The notes below the pieces were generated by a model, which was not told the origin of the DNA, searched no databases, and worked only from the letters and a program-made list of their open reading frames with translations. Of a stretch of DNA of 64,000 nt, positions 8,101 through 15,718 are shown one piece after another; the stretch's first letter is position 1; each line of letters begins with the position of its first letter. Origin of the DNA: Croceivirga sp. (GTDB taxonomy: Bacteria; Bacteroidota; Bacteroidia; Flavobacteriales; Flavobacteriaceae); assembly GCA_028284285.1 (NCBI GenBank), contig JANQSA010000009.1:58323-122322 (forward strand), in the 5' to 3' direction. Made by a program: the position numbers and the translations under genes.

Positions 8101-9928
8101 GGATGTCGACGAAGATGCCGGGACCGTGGCACTGGATGTGGTCCTTAATACAAACGTCCAGGATGAATTTACCGTAGAATACTATACCGTTGAGGGTACG
8201 GCCATAAGCCCGGAGGACTATACCGGGGTGCCTGTAGATACACAGACCCTGACCTTTGGTGGGGCCAACCCCAATACGCAAACCATCACCATCACCATCA
8301 TTGATGATACCATCATTGAAAGCAACGAGGATTTCCAGGTAGTGTTGACCGATATCTCCACTACCCTGGTGGATATCCTCGCCAATGATACCGCAACCGT
8401 TACTATCATCGATAATGATGGTAATGAAGGATGGCCGGTGGACATCACCCTGGAGGCTTGTGATACTATTCCAACTGCATTTGATATCACTACCGATAGC
8501 GCATGTGCTATTACAGTAGATTTCAATGAGGATATTGTAGGACAAGATGATGGCTGTTCGTTGGACTACACCATCACAAGAACATGGACGATCACAGATT
8601 GCGTTGGCAATATTCGTGTCCATACACAGACAATTACCATTGAGGATACCAATGCCCCAACATTTGTAGAAGCACTGCCCGGAGATAGGGTGGTTTCCTG
8701 CGATGCTGTTCCTGATGCCGATGTTATCACCGCAGTGGATAGTTGCGACCCAAACATCACAGTAATCTTAGATGAACAAATCAGTGATGAAAGTACATGC
8801 GGTACCGCATATACCCTTACCCGGACCTGGACCGCTGCCGATTGTGCGGGTAACAGTATTACACATGTTCAGGTAATTACCGTTCAGGATACCACTGCGC
8901 CTACTTTTGTAGAAGCACTTCCGCAGGACAGTGTGGTGATGTGTAATGAAGTACCGGATGCTATCACCTTAACAGCGATAGACAACTGTGATACAGAGGT
9001 TTCCGTTGCCTTCCAAGAAACGATCAGTAACAATGCTAACTGTGTCAATGGGTATACCGTAACCAGAATATGGACAACTACAGACTGTTCCGGAAATACC
9101 AATTCCCATACACAACAGATTACAATCCAACCCGCAGGCCCCATCACGGCCAGTCCATATGATGAAGAAGTAACCCTGATGTGTGGAGAGGAACTACCGG
9201 AAGTACCGGAATTAACATTCATGGGAGGCTGCGGCAATTACGATGTAGAATTCACAGAAGACACTACCTTCCTGGAAGAAACTGACGATTATATGATCGT
9301 ACGGACCTGGGAGGTTACCGATTCCTGTGGAAATACTGCCACTTTCGAACAAACGATTTTTATCATGCAATATCAACCGGAAGAAATAACAATAACTATC
9401 TGCGTTGAAGATTCTCCTATCGATTTGCGTGACTACCTACCGGAACCGTTTGACAAAGAAGGAACCTTTGTGATACAACAAGGTAATGCGGTACTAGAGG
9501 GAAGCGTATTTAATCCTGCTAATCTGGAAGTAGGTGAATATTTGATCTCCTACAGTGCTCAAAACGGAACCTGTTCCTATTTTGCTGAGTTCTTTATCAA
9601 TGTAAATAGTGATTGCGTGCCCTGTGGACGAGATGAAATTATCGTTTCCAGCGCTGTAACCGCCAATGGCGATGGTATCAATGATATGTTTGAAATTACA
9701 GGCGTTGAATATTGTAATTACACTTTTGATGTAATGATATTCAATCGATGGGGCGACAAGGTTTTTGAAGCCAAAACGTATGAGAACGACTGGGGAGGTT
9801 TCGCCCCAAATAACGCCTTTGGTACTTCAGGCTTGTTACCGGCAGGTACGTATTTCTATATCATTAAAGTGAATGAAAGACCAGAATTTGAACCCTTCAA
9901 CGGGTACATTTACCTGGGCTCTAACTAA
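5111..9928 (+). CDS. giant secreted FG-GAP/ASPIC/Calx-beta protein with type-B T9SS sorting domain
   Basis: Cell-surface or secreted protein of 1605 residues. Order: signal peptide (1-29, ending SIAQ); FG-GAP/VCBS-like repeats with DxDxDGDxD calcium-type loops (about 45-440); an ASPIC/UnbV domain (about 440-545); two cadherin-like Big repeats (about 553-755); three Calx-beta domains (about 760-1105), the last two near-identical; three Cys-containing HYR-like repeats (about 1110-1350); a linker; and a gliding-motility-associated CHU_C domain (about 1508-1605, with NGDGINDMF and NRWGDKVFE). The CHU_C domain directs type B T9SS export. The two following genes encode a SprF-like and an OmpA protein, the usual partners of such adhesins. 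Adhesion or matrix binding is inferred from domain content; no catalytic domain was seen. Confidence 0.9.
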   Translation: MKARTIQSLRIKSTLFFAFLLLSGYSIAQTTFTESAALYGLNIGDGKDGGHAWADYDLDGDLDLLVNRWTSSVLLRNQLVETGTSSFVDVTALLTDGMTFEMERSAIFADFNNDGYPDFARNSGSSNGDIIEIRLQHPPTHRFGDGLGGTAPFIFGGVSTTRPGYILIEDGANSEGMVAFDFDQDGDLDIAFDNHNFGIDLLINDGNGNFSHGTPRGPGYDENNSSTWPFGLAQHATDGDYSSGTDYDNDGLVDIISRKRDEVDFFRNIGGAFSTTSIDIDQANNNNKGGISFYDFDNDGDFDLFWTENGDNQIHENRNGTYVPLGSSTGIPMQFSGDTIEGLACGDVDNDGDIDIFLAGKDGYLYINQINSSAGANTGSPMTFIRDTATNFFNGTGNGEGCTFVDIDRDGDLDLYANKSNGVNELYINNLSNANSDKYLYVDIIENRDLYDLTGIEQRYAVGATARIVDCNGVVISGLREVNGGNGHGTQDPQRIHFGLPYGADQEFIVEVFFPTGPDGRKVIRYSFVPNALGTGWERVAVFTPDMETPNGAPVAVDDDYQYPNDTDTVIINPVENDTDPESEPIQIISIEQPDHGTAVLNGDGTISFTPEVGYCGPSVMNYTAEDIAACRIFSKTDTATITLTIDTTPAANDDSFVVEEDIPNNSFNVLDNDDFKCDGLQANTAITNVGTPANGVVSINDNGTPANPLDDYLLYTPNPYFNGSDSFTYEITDGNGTVDAATVNITVNPDTSKNLEILTNNIVVDEAVGLATITVRITGNYQVGPTINFVTADNSATAGIDYTAVSASHTFVGNDGEVFDIEVPIIDDSIIENTELIDIEVNSTSYSAPINLATDITITDNDRDPSLGVQFDLTSVDVDEDAGTVALDVVLNTNVQDEFTVEYYTVEGTAISPEDYTGVAVDTQTLTFGGANPNTQTITITIIDDTIIESNEDFQVVLTDISTTLVDILADDTATVTIIDNDRDPSLGVQFDLTSVDVDEDAGTVALDVVLNTNVQDEFTVEYYTVEGTAISPEDYTGVPVDTQTLTFGGANPNTQTITITIIDDTIIESNEDFQVVLTDISTTLVDILANDTATVTIIDNDGNEGWPVDITLEACDTIPTAFDITTDSACAITVDFNEDIVGQDDGCSLDYTITRTWTITDCVGNIRVHTQTITIEDTNAPTFVEALPGDRVVSCDAVPDADVITAVDSCDPNITVILDEQISDESTCGTAYTLTRTWTAADCAGNSITHVQVITVQDTTAPTFVEALPQDSVVMCNEVPDAITLTAIDNCDTEVSVAFQETISNNANCVNGYTVTRIWTTTDCSGNTNSHTQQITIQPAGPITASPYDEEVTLMCGEELPEVPELTFMGGCGNYDVEFTEDTTFLEETDDYMIVRTWEVTDSCGNTATFEQTIFIMQYQPEEITITICVEDSPIDLRDYLPEPFDKEGTFVIQQGNAVLEGSVFNPANLEVGEYLISYSAQNGTCSYFAEFFINVNSDCVPCGRDEIIVSSAVTANGDGINDMFEITGVEYCNYTFDVMIFNRWGDKVFEAKTYENDWGGFAPNNAFGTSGLLPAGTYFYIIKVNERPEFEPFNGYIYLGSN
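7697..8416 (+). repeat. 360-bp tandem duplication encoding two Calx-beta domains
   Basis: Units 7697-8056 and 8057-8416 (120 codons each) differ at about eight positions, with only a few amino-acid changes (for example VA to VP and AD to AN). The preceding Calx-beta domain is clearly diverged, so this is a recent in-frame duplication. Confidence 0.92.
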
Positions 9929-9944
9929 AAGATGGATGGTATTG

Positions 9945-9986
9945 AAAGGTAAAGGGCGCGTTGAATTACTTCCACCCTTTACCTTT
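9945..9986 (+). terminator. hairpin after the adhesin gene
   Basis: 12-bp perfect stem AAAGGTAAAGGG / CCCTTTACCTTT with an 18-nt loop and a short T run, 16 nt after the adhesin stop. It may terminate or attenuate transcription before the SprF-like gene. Confidence 0.5.
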
Positions 9987-10180
9987 TGCTGAATTACGCA
10001 ACACCCAATTACGGTGGTCGCCAGTTTAAAACACTTTAACGAAGCTTTTTCCGCACAACGAATAATAAGGGGGTTTAAACGGCTAAATTACTGGTTGTCA
10101 ACAAGTTTTTATTGCTTTGTATACGTATTAAAACCCAAATCTGTAACGCATTCATTGCGTTCAACTTAACCTAAACCATC

Positions 10181-11089
10181 ATGAAAACTTTGCGTTGTCT
10201 TATCATGGGGCTCTTTGTGCTATTCGCAGTAAAATCCGGCGCTCAGCAATTACCACAGTTTACCCAATACATGTTCAACACCATTTCTGTTAACCCGGCT
10301 TACGCGGGAAGCAGGGAAGGTTTGAGCCTGACTGCTTTACATCGTAACCAATGGGCAGGACTAGAGGGGAATCCCACCACCAGCACGTTCTCATTTCACA
10401 CCCCAATGAATAACGAAAGGGTGGGTCTTGGCCTATCCTATATTACGGATAAATTAGGTTTTGAAAGTACAAACTATGTTTACGGGGATTTTTCATACTC
10501 CATTCCGGTTTCTTTTAGCGCCAGGCTTTCTTTTGGTCTTAAAGCAGGGTTTACCAACTATAGATTGCAAAACCCGGATTTGAACGATCCCTTTTTCAAT
10601 GCCAATTTTAACAGCTGGAAGCCCAATTTTGGTGCGGGCTTATATCTAAGCACCGACCGCTGGTACGCGGGAATCTCTTCACCCCGTATTCTCAATACAG
10701 ATTTGAATGAAGGTGAATTTCAAGCTTTGGAAAGGAACAGTTATTACGCTATAGGAGGGTTGGTACTGGATCTTTCCCTGGATATCAAATTCCGGCCATC
10801 GGTAATTACAAAATTTACCAATGGTGCTCCGGCGACCTATGATATTACTTCCAGCTTTTTGTTTTATGAAAAATTCTGGGTAGGGGCTTCCTACCGATTT
10901 AATGATGCTTCCAACTTTGGAGCTTTTATGGACTATCAAATTTCGAGAGATATCCGTATCGGCTATGCCTATGACCTACCCACAGCTACCATACGGCCGT
11001 ACTCCGGAGGAACACATGAAGTCATTTTGATTTTTGAACCGAAACTGATCCGAAAGAATAATCTCTACAAATCGCCAAGATATTTCTAA
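10181..11089 (+). CDS. PorP/SprF family type IX secretion membrane protein
   Basis: Outer-membrane beta-barrel protein of 302 residues of the PorP/SprF family. The signal peptide ends KSGAQQ; it is followed by LPQFTQYMFNTISVNPAYAG, the hallmark N-terminus of the family, and amphipathic strands to a final phenylalanine. PorP/SprF proteins help export or anchor specific CHU_C-tagged proteins through the T9SS; SprF does so for the SprB adhesin. Its place directly after the giant CHU_C protein suggests it is the dedicated partner of that protein. It is 12 nt from the OmpA gene and probably cotranscribed with it. A specific paralog name is not justified. Confidence 0.93.
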   Translation: MKTLRCLIMGLFVLFAVKSGAQQLPQFTQYMFNTISVNPAYAGSREGLSLTALHRNQWAGLEGNPTTSTFSFHTPMNNERVGLGLSYITDKLGFESTNYVYGDFSYSIPVSFSARLSFGLKAGFTNYRLQNPDLNDPFFNANFNSWKPNFGAGLYLSTDRWYAGISSPRILNTDLNEGEFQALERNSYYAIGGLVLDLSLDIKFRPSVITKFTNGAPATYDITSSFLFYEKFWVGASYRFNDASNFGAFMDYQISRDIRIGYAYDLPTATIRPYSGGTHEVILIFEPKLIRKNNLYKSPRYF

Positions 11090-11101
11090 AAGAACCACCC
11101 C

Positions 11102-13114
11102 ATGAAATCAAAACCAATTATTTTTTTGTGGATTATTCTACTGCTAACTACTACAGGGGCAGTGGCACAATCGACACAGTTAAAAAAAGCCGATGAGCTT
11201 TTTAACAAGTTTGCCTATGCCAAGGCTATTCCGGAATATGAACTATTAGTTGTAAAAGGGCGACATGTGGAACACGCCTACCAAAGATTGGCGGAGTGCT
11301 ATTTACTACTCCGGGATTTTGAAAAGGCACTCCCTTACTTTGAACGATTTATCAATAATGCCGAAACCCCTTCACATTACTATTTTAAGTATGGGATGGC
11401 CTTACAAAGTGTAAACCGGGACAAGGAGGCAGTTAAGTGGCTAAAACGCTACAAACGGCTAAACAAAAACGATAAGAAACTAAGACAGTTTCTGAAAGAT
11501 GGAGATTTGGCTTCCGTAGTGTTCAACAGTCGTGAAAGTTATGAGGTGGAGCCCGTAAACTTTAATTCTGAATACAATGACTTTGGGGCCATTATTAATA
11601 ACGGTCGTGTTTATTTTAGCTCCAGCAGGCTTTCCGAAGGAAAGGAAAAGCGATACGCCTGGGATAACCAACCCTGGTTAGATATCTATTATCTGGAAGA
11701 AGATAACCCTTACTTTGATCGAATGAGCCTTTTACGACCTCAGAAAATTGAGGGAGATATAAATTCGAAGTATCATGAAAGCTCCTTGGTCTTCTCTACG
11801 GATTATAAAAATGATACGGTCATCTACTTTACTCGAAATAATTTTTTCGAAAACAAGGTGCGCTACCATGAGGTGAAGCACAAAGAAGAAAAATTGGTCG
11901 AAAAAACCAATAATCTAAAAATTTACAAAGCTGAGAAAGTCGACGGTAAATGGAAGGTGGTTCGAAACATGAAGATGAATGCGGATCATTATTCCAGCGG
12001 TCACCCTACTGTAAACGAAAACAGAACCAAGCTTTATTTCGCCTCGGACCGTCCCGGAGGATATGGAGGCACTGATATTTATTACTGTGATATACATCCC
12101 AGAGGGGGCGTCGGTAGGCCCGTTAATGCTGGGCCTGTTGTTAATACGGCGGGTAACGAAATGTTTCCTTTTGTGAACAATGAAGGAAAACTATTCTTTG
12201 CCTCTGACGGGCATATGGGATTTGGCCAACTGGATATTTTTGCGACAATTTCAGACCCCTCGGGAGAGGTGATGGATGTGATCAATTTGGGGCAACCGAT
12301 AAATAGCGATAAAGATGATTTTGCTTTCTTTACTAATGAGGACGGCACCCAGGGCTTTATAAGTTCCAATCGCAAAGGAGGAAAAGGGGGAGATGACATC
12401 TACAGCTTCAATTTTACACCCTCATTATACGTTGAAGGCATTGTGTACGACGCGGTAAACGCGAAAACCCTGGATTCTGTTACCATAGCGCTAACAGACA
12501 AAAACACCGGTAATTTTATAAAGGAAGTGACCACCGATAAAAGGGGATATTATCGTATGTTCATCAACAGAAGTATGGAGTACACATTAGTGCTAAACAG
12601 AAGGACGCACCCTGAGAAAAAGGTGAGGCTCAGCACCCACAACCTACCGCAAACCCAAAAGAAAATAGAAAAGAATGTGTATATGGAGCCCGTCATGGAT
12701 GTGAAGGTGCTGGCAGATCTTAACAAGATCTATTTTGACTTTGATAAAAGTAACATCCGCCCGGACGCTGCCCGGGAGTTGGATAAGGTGGTTCAACTGA
12801 TGTTGGAAACCTACCCGTACATGACCATCAGACTGGAATCTCATACCGATCCTGTTGGGAGTCATGAATATAACGACGTGCTTTCTGAAAAACGGGCAAG
12901 ATCAACTTACCAGTATCTGATTTCCAAAGGAGTCCCCCAGGAAAGAATACTATCTTATAAAGGTTTTGGAAAGAGGAAACCCGTAAATGATTGTAAAACC
13001 AAATGGGATTGCCCGCCAGAAGTCCTGGAACTGAACAGAAGGACGGAGTTCCCCATAGAGAACATATGGGAACCAAAGGGCAAAACAGAGGTGTTGGCCG
13101 CCAAATCAAAATAG
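11102..13114 (+). CDS. OmpA-family protein with TPR, PD40 and CNA-like domains
   Basis: Periplasmic, peptidoglycan-binding protein of 670 residues. It has a signal peptide (ending AVAQ), TPR-like helices (about 23-130), PD40/WD40-like beta-propeller strands such as LYFASDRPGGYGGTDIYY (about 170-440), a carboxypeptidase-regulatory-like beta domain (about 440-525) and a C-terminal OmpA domain (about 540-660) with YFDFDKSNIRPDA and the peptidoglycan-binding segment LNRRTEF. This architecture commonly follows PorP/SprF genes in Bacteroidota and resembles the PorE type of T9SS envelope protein. It likely ties the SprF-like partner to the cell wall. The gene converges on mscS. Confidence 0.9.
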   Translation: MKSKPIIFLWIILLLTTTGAVAQSTQLKKADELFNKFAYAKAIPEYELLVVKGRHVEHAYQRLAECYLLLRDFEKALPYFERFINNAETPSHYYFKYGMALQSVNRDKEAVKWLKRYKRLNKNDKKLRQFLKDGDLASVVFNSRESYEVEPVNFNSEYNDFGAIINNGRVYFSSSRLSEGKEKRYAWDNQPWLDIYYLEEDNPYFDRMSLLRPQKIEGDINSKYHESSLVFSTDYKNDTVIYFTRNNFFENKVRYHEVKHKEEKLVEKTNNLKIYKAEKVDGKWKVVRNMKMNADHYSSGHPTVNENRTKLYFASDRPGGYGGTDIYYCDIHPRGGVGRPVNAGPVVNTAGNEMFPFVNNEGKLFFASDGHMGFGQLDIFATISDPSGEVMDVINLGQPINSDKDDFAFFTNEDGTQGFISSNRKGGKGGDDIYSFNFTPSLYVEGIVYDAVNAKTLDSVTIALTDKNTGNFIKEVTTDKRGYYRMFINRSMEYTLVLNRRTHPEKKVRLSTHNLPQTQKKIEKNVYMEPVMDVKVLADLNKIYFDFDKSNIRPDAARELDKVVQLMLETYPYMTIRLESHTDPVGSHEYNDVLSEKRARSTYQYLISKGVPQERILSYKGFGKRKPVNDCKTKWDCPPEVLELNRRTEFPIENIWEPKGKTEVLAAKSK

Positions 13115-13121
13115 TTAATAG

Positions 13122-13140
13122 GCTTCTCTACCTGAGAAGC
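13122..13140. terminator. short hairpin between converging genes
   Basis: 7-bp stem GCTTCTC / GAGAAGC with a TACCT loop, between the OmpA gene and the mscS-like gene. The T tract is weak. Confidence 0.4.
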
Positions 13141-13148
13141 GTATTACT

Positions 13149-13967
13149 TTAAGATTTTAAGGTAACCCTTTGCGAAACCACATCTTTGATAGGAACAACT
13201 ACTTTTCCTTTTTTGGTGGTTAGCGTAATACTGATATTGTCTATACTTTCAATGGTACCTTCCAAATCGCCAATGGCGATCGTATCCCCTACCATATAGG
13301 TCTTACGGGCATAAAACATTTTCAATACATCGGAAAAAACCTCTCTTGACCCCAGACCAAAACCCAGAGCCGCAGCAAATAGAAAGGCGCCCAGGATTAC
13401 CGTGAAATTATTGGTGATGATCTGAGTATCAATGCCTGCCTGGTTCAATGCCGTAATGGAAACAAAAAAAGCGATTAAGTAAAAAAGCGTGCTACTAATG
13501 AATTTTGAACCTCCTACCCCCATAGTATCCAATAACTTCAGGGTAGCTTTTTTTACCATAGCCGCCAGGTAAAACCCTCCCGCCAGGATGAACACAGCAC
13601 TTAATAATGTGGGCAAATAGCCAAAAATAGAAACAATGCCATCAGAGATCGCTTGAAGTCCCAGTATTTCCGAAATAATAACGGTAAATAGAAGCACCAA
13701 CAACAGTTTTGTTGCTCCCAGGATAATCTTACTCAGATCCACCTTTATTTCTTTGTCTCCCAAGAGCCTGGTTTCGGTAATCTTTTGGGATAGCTTATCC
13801 ACTTTGGCCGCTTTAAGCAATCGCTTCAAGACAAACAGTATGATTTTAATCAATAACCAGGCGACCAGCAGGCCTAAAACGCCCAGTACGATTTTAGGGA
13901 GCAACTGCACGGTACTTGTAAAGATTTCTCCCAGGCTTTCCTCCAATACTTGTTTATATTTTTCCAT
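13149..13967 (-). CDS. small-conductance mechanosensitive channel (MscS-like)
   Basis: Inner-membrane channel protein of 272 residues. The N-terminal two-thirds carries about four to five hydrophobic helices, including a pair typical of the TM-helix repeat found in MscS relatives. The pore-lining segment is Gly/Ala-rich (GAFLFAAALGFGLGSREVFSD) and is followed by the beta domain KTYMVGDTIAIGDLEGTIE. It lacks the C-terminal alpha/beta cage of E. coli MscS, ending in KVVVPIKDVV and a few residues. MscS channels release solutes on hypo-osmotic shock. It is last in a minus-strand unit with the ECF sigma factor and a 62-residue protein. Confidence 0.88.
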   Translation of the reverse strand: MEKYKQVLEESLGEIFTSTVQLLPKIVLGVLGLLVAWLLIKIILFVLKRLLKAAKVDKLSQKITETRLLGDKEIKVDLSKIILGATKLLLVLLFTVIISEILGLQAISDGIVSIFGYLPTLLSAVFILAGGFYLAAMVKKATLKLLDTMGVGGSKFISSTLFYLIAFFVSITALNQAGIDTQIITNNFTVILGAFLFAAALGFGLGSREVFSDVLKMFYARKTYMVGDTIAIGDLEGTIESIDNISITLTTKKGKVVVPIKDVVSQRVTLKS

Positions 13968-13993
13968 GATTACGTTGATTTCTTTTGCTTTGG

Positions 13994-14182
13994 TTATTTC
14001 CTCTTGTTTGTTCTCAATAAACCTTTTACGATTGAAGAGTAATTGGATGTGACCAAAACAGCCATATCCAGTATTAATTTAGCGATGGCCACGTCATTCA
14101 TTACCCGCTTCCGAAGTTCTGGTGGCACCTCCCTAAGGTCAGTGTTCAGTTGCCTGAAAGGATTGTCAAATTCGTTTGCCAT
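13994..14182 (-). CDS. 62-aa protein encoded directly after the ECF sigma factor
   Basis: A 62-residue soluble or amphipathic protein, starting MANEFDNPFRQLN and containing VPPELRKRVMNDVAIAK, then a hydrophobic stretch LILDMAVLV that is too short or weak for a confident membrane span. It begins on the base next to the sigma stop codon and ends 26 nt before the mscS-like gene. I do not recognise a named family. Its position suggests a sigma-associated regulator, but that is inference from gene order. Absence of an alternative frame and the tight packing support it as a real gene. Confidence 0.65.
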   Translation of the reverse strand: MANEFDNPFRQLNTDLREVPPELRKRVMNDVAIAKLILDMAVLVTSNYSSIVKGLLRTNKRK

Positions 14183-14815
14183 CTATCTTATGGTATTATA
14201 CGTTTCCAATAGTTTTGCTTTGGCGCGTTTTAAACGCATTTTCACAGCACTCTCGCCCAATTCCAATAAATCCGCCAACTCCTTTATGGAAGCCCCGTCC
14301 TGATATTTTAATAATAGAATTGACTTATCCTCAACGCTTATTTGCTCCAGGGCCTTTTCTAATCGATCGGTTTTCATCTCATAGATGCTCTCATCCGAAA
14401 CCTCCTGCGCTAGTTTATATTCCGTATGTTCCAGCGGAACGGACTGATCACTTAATTTCCGTTGTTTATTCCGGTTCACATAGTTTATACAGAAATTATA
14501 GGTGAAGGAATACAACCAAGTCGAAAATTTGGATTTACCCTTAAAGCTCCCGAGCTTCAGGAACAGCATTAGGAAAACATCCTGGGTTAAATCCTCCGCT
14601 TCATCCTGAGACTTCGCAAAACCGTAACATTTATTATACACCCTCTGCGCATAGCGGTCGTATAGTATTCCGAATAACAGCGTATCATTTTTGGCAACAA
14701 TCTTTTCTACCAGTTCCTCGTCCGACACATTGTCATAGAGACTATCCTTTTTCCCCAATGGTGTTCCTGCTTGGTTTATAAGGATTAGAAACAGTCGTTT
14801 AAGGAAAGTCACCAT
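14183..14815 (-). CDS. ECF-type RNA polymerase sigma factor
   Basis: Sigma-70 family protein of 210 residues from the ATG at 14815. Region 2 spans about 30-95 with the core-binding segment AEDLTQDVFLMLFLKLGSF; region 4 is a helix-turn-helix near the C-terminus (LLKYQDGASIKELADLLELG, then ESAVKMRLKRAKAKL). The frame continues upstream to a TTG at 14848, which is a weaker start. No membrane anti-sigma gene is adjacent; the following genes are the 62-residue protein and an MscS channel, which hints at envelope or osmotic stress control. It is divergent from a lipoprotein gene. Confidence 0.9.
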   Translation of the reverse strand: MVTFLKRLFLILINQAGTPLGKKDSLYDNVSDEELVEKIVAKNDTLLFGILYDRYAQRVYNKCYGFAKSQDEAEDLTQDVFLMLFLKLGSFKGKSKFSTWLYSFTYNFCINYVNRNKQRKLSDQSVPLEHTEYKLAQEVSDESIYEMKTDRLEKALEQISVEDKSILLLKYQDGASIKELADLLELGESAVKMRLKRAKAKLLETYNTIR

Positions 14816-14926
14816 GCAGAATTTGAAGCTAGCGGAAAGATAGAACAAAAGAAGGTATCTTTATCACATGAAACGAACATGAATTTTTTTAATTAAAAAC
14901 TTCACATGGAGTAATGATTAAAACAA

Positions 14927-14944
14927 CCCCGATAGCTATCGGGG
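14927..14944. repeat. 18-bp perfect palindrome
   Basis: CCCCGATAGCTATCGGGG in the divergent region between the sigma factor and the lipoprotein gene. It could be an operator for a dimeric regulator or part of a dispersed repeat. Confidence 0.5.
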
Positions 14945-14970
14945 CATGAGAGAACGAGTGCAGCAAGTGC

Positions 14971-14995
14971 CTGCCTGCCGCAGGCGGGTTTTTAA
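14971..14995 (+). terminator. GC-rich hairpin followed by a T run in a divergent intergenic region
   Basis: CCTGCCTGC / GCAGGCGGG (14971-14989, one G-U pair) followed by TTTTT. It looks like an intrinsic terminator, but no plus-strand gene lies upstream. It may be a leader attenuator for the lipoprotein gene or a REP-like repeat. Confidence 0.4.
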
Positions 14996-15031
14996 GTATG
15001 TTGTTTTGAAATAGTTAAAAATTTTAAACAG

Positions 15032-15709
15032 ATGAAACCAAATCGGATCTTTTTTTTGCTGGTCCTTGTAGCAGTGGCTTGTAAAACGGATAAAAAAGAA
15101 GAAAAAGCAGTGGTGCCTACTGCACAGGAAATTGCAGAAAAAGTAGCGGATGCGCACGGCTATCCCCATTGGAAAAAGGTAAAAGAGATCCGGTTTACGT
15201 TTAATGTGGATCGGGATTCCACCCATTTTGAGCGCAGCTGGATCTGGCAAACCAAAAACAATACGGTTACTTATATTTCCGGAAGGGATTCATTGACCTA
15301 CAACCGAAAAGACATGGACAGTTTAGCCTATAAAACAAATGCTGGTTTCATCAATGATCGCTACTGGCTGCTAGCGCCTTTCAATTTAATGTGGGACAAG
15401 GAAAACTATACTGTGGAGCATGCATTGGAACAAGAAGCGCCTATCAGTAAAAGTAACTTACAAAAACTCAGCGTGGTGTATGGAAATGAAGGGGGTTATA
15501 CTCCCGGTGATGCCTATGATTTTTACTTTGGAGACGATTTTTTAATCCGGGAATGGGTATTCAGAAAAGGGAATCAGCCGGAACCTTCTATGGCTACCAC
15601 CTGGGAAAATTACATAGATACTTTGGGGCTTACCCTGGCCAGGGACCATAAAAAAGGGGATGAAGTTTTCAACCTGTATTTTGATGGTCTTGCCTTTGAA
15701 ATTGAATAA
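15032..15709 (+). CDS. conserved lipoprotein of unknown function
   Basis: Protein of 225 residues with a lipoprotein signal: hydrophobic FFLLVLVAVAC, Cys17 being the likely lipidated residue, followed by a Lys/Glu-rich linker. The mature part is beta-rich (KKVKEIRFTFNVDRD, RSWIWQTKNNTVTY) and resembles LolA/LppX-like half-barrel lipoproteins in general character, but no specific motif was found. It lies 9 nt upstream of a carboxypeptidase-regulatory-domain protein and is probably cotranscribed. A role in envelope lipid or lipoprotein handling is only a guess. Confidence 0.75.
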   Translation: MKPNRIFFLLVLVAVACKTDKKEEKAVVPTAQEIAEKVADAHGYPHWKKVKEIRFTFNVDRDSTHFERSWIWQTKNNTVTYISGRDSLTYNRKDMDSLAYKTNAGFINDRYWLLAPFNLMWDKENYTVEHALEQEAPISKSNLQKLSVVYGNEGGYTPGDAYDFYFGDDFLIREWVFRKGNQPEPSMATTWENYIDTLGLTLARDHKKGDEVFNLYFDGLAFEIE

Positions 15710-15718
15710 ATAGCATAC

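Noticed and set aside
7697..8416. CRISPR-like repetition
   Set aside because: Two long adjacent coding repeats without spacers; no cas genes.
8072..8623. 183-codon minus-strand open frame in the adhesin
   Set aside because: Lies antisense to the Calx-beta duplication and is duplicated with it; it has the composition of a shadow frame and no domain.
14816..14848. Longer start of the ECF sigma factor at a TTG
   Set aside because: The added residues are not conserved-looking; the ATG at 14815 gives a normal N-terminus.
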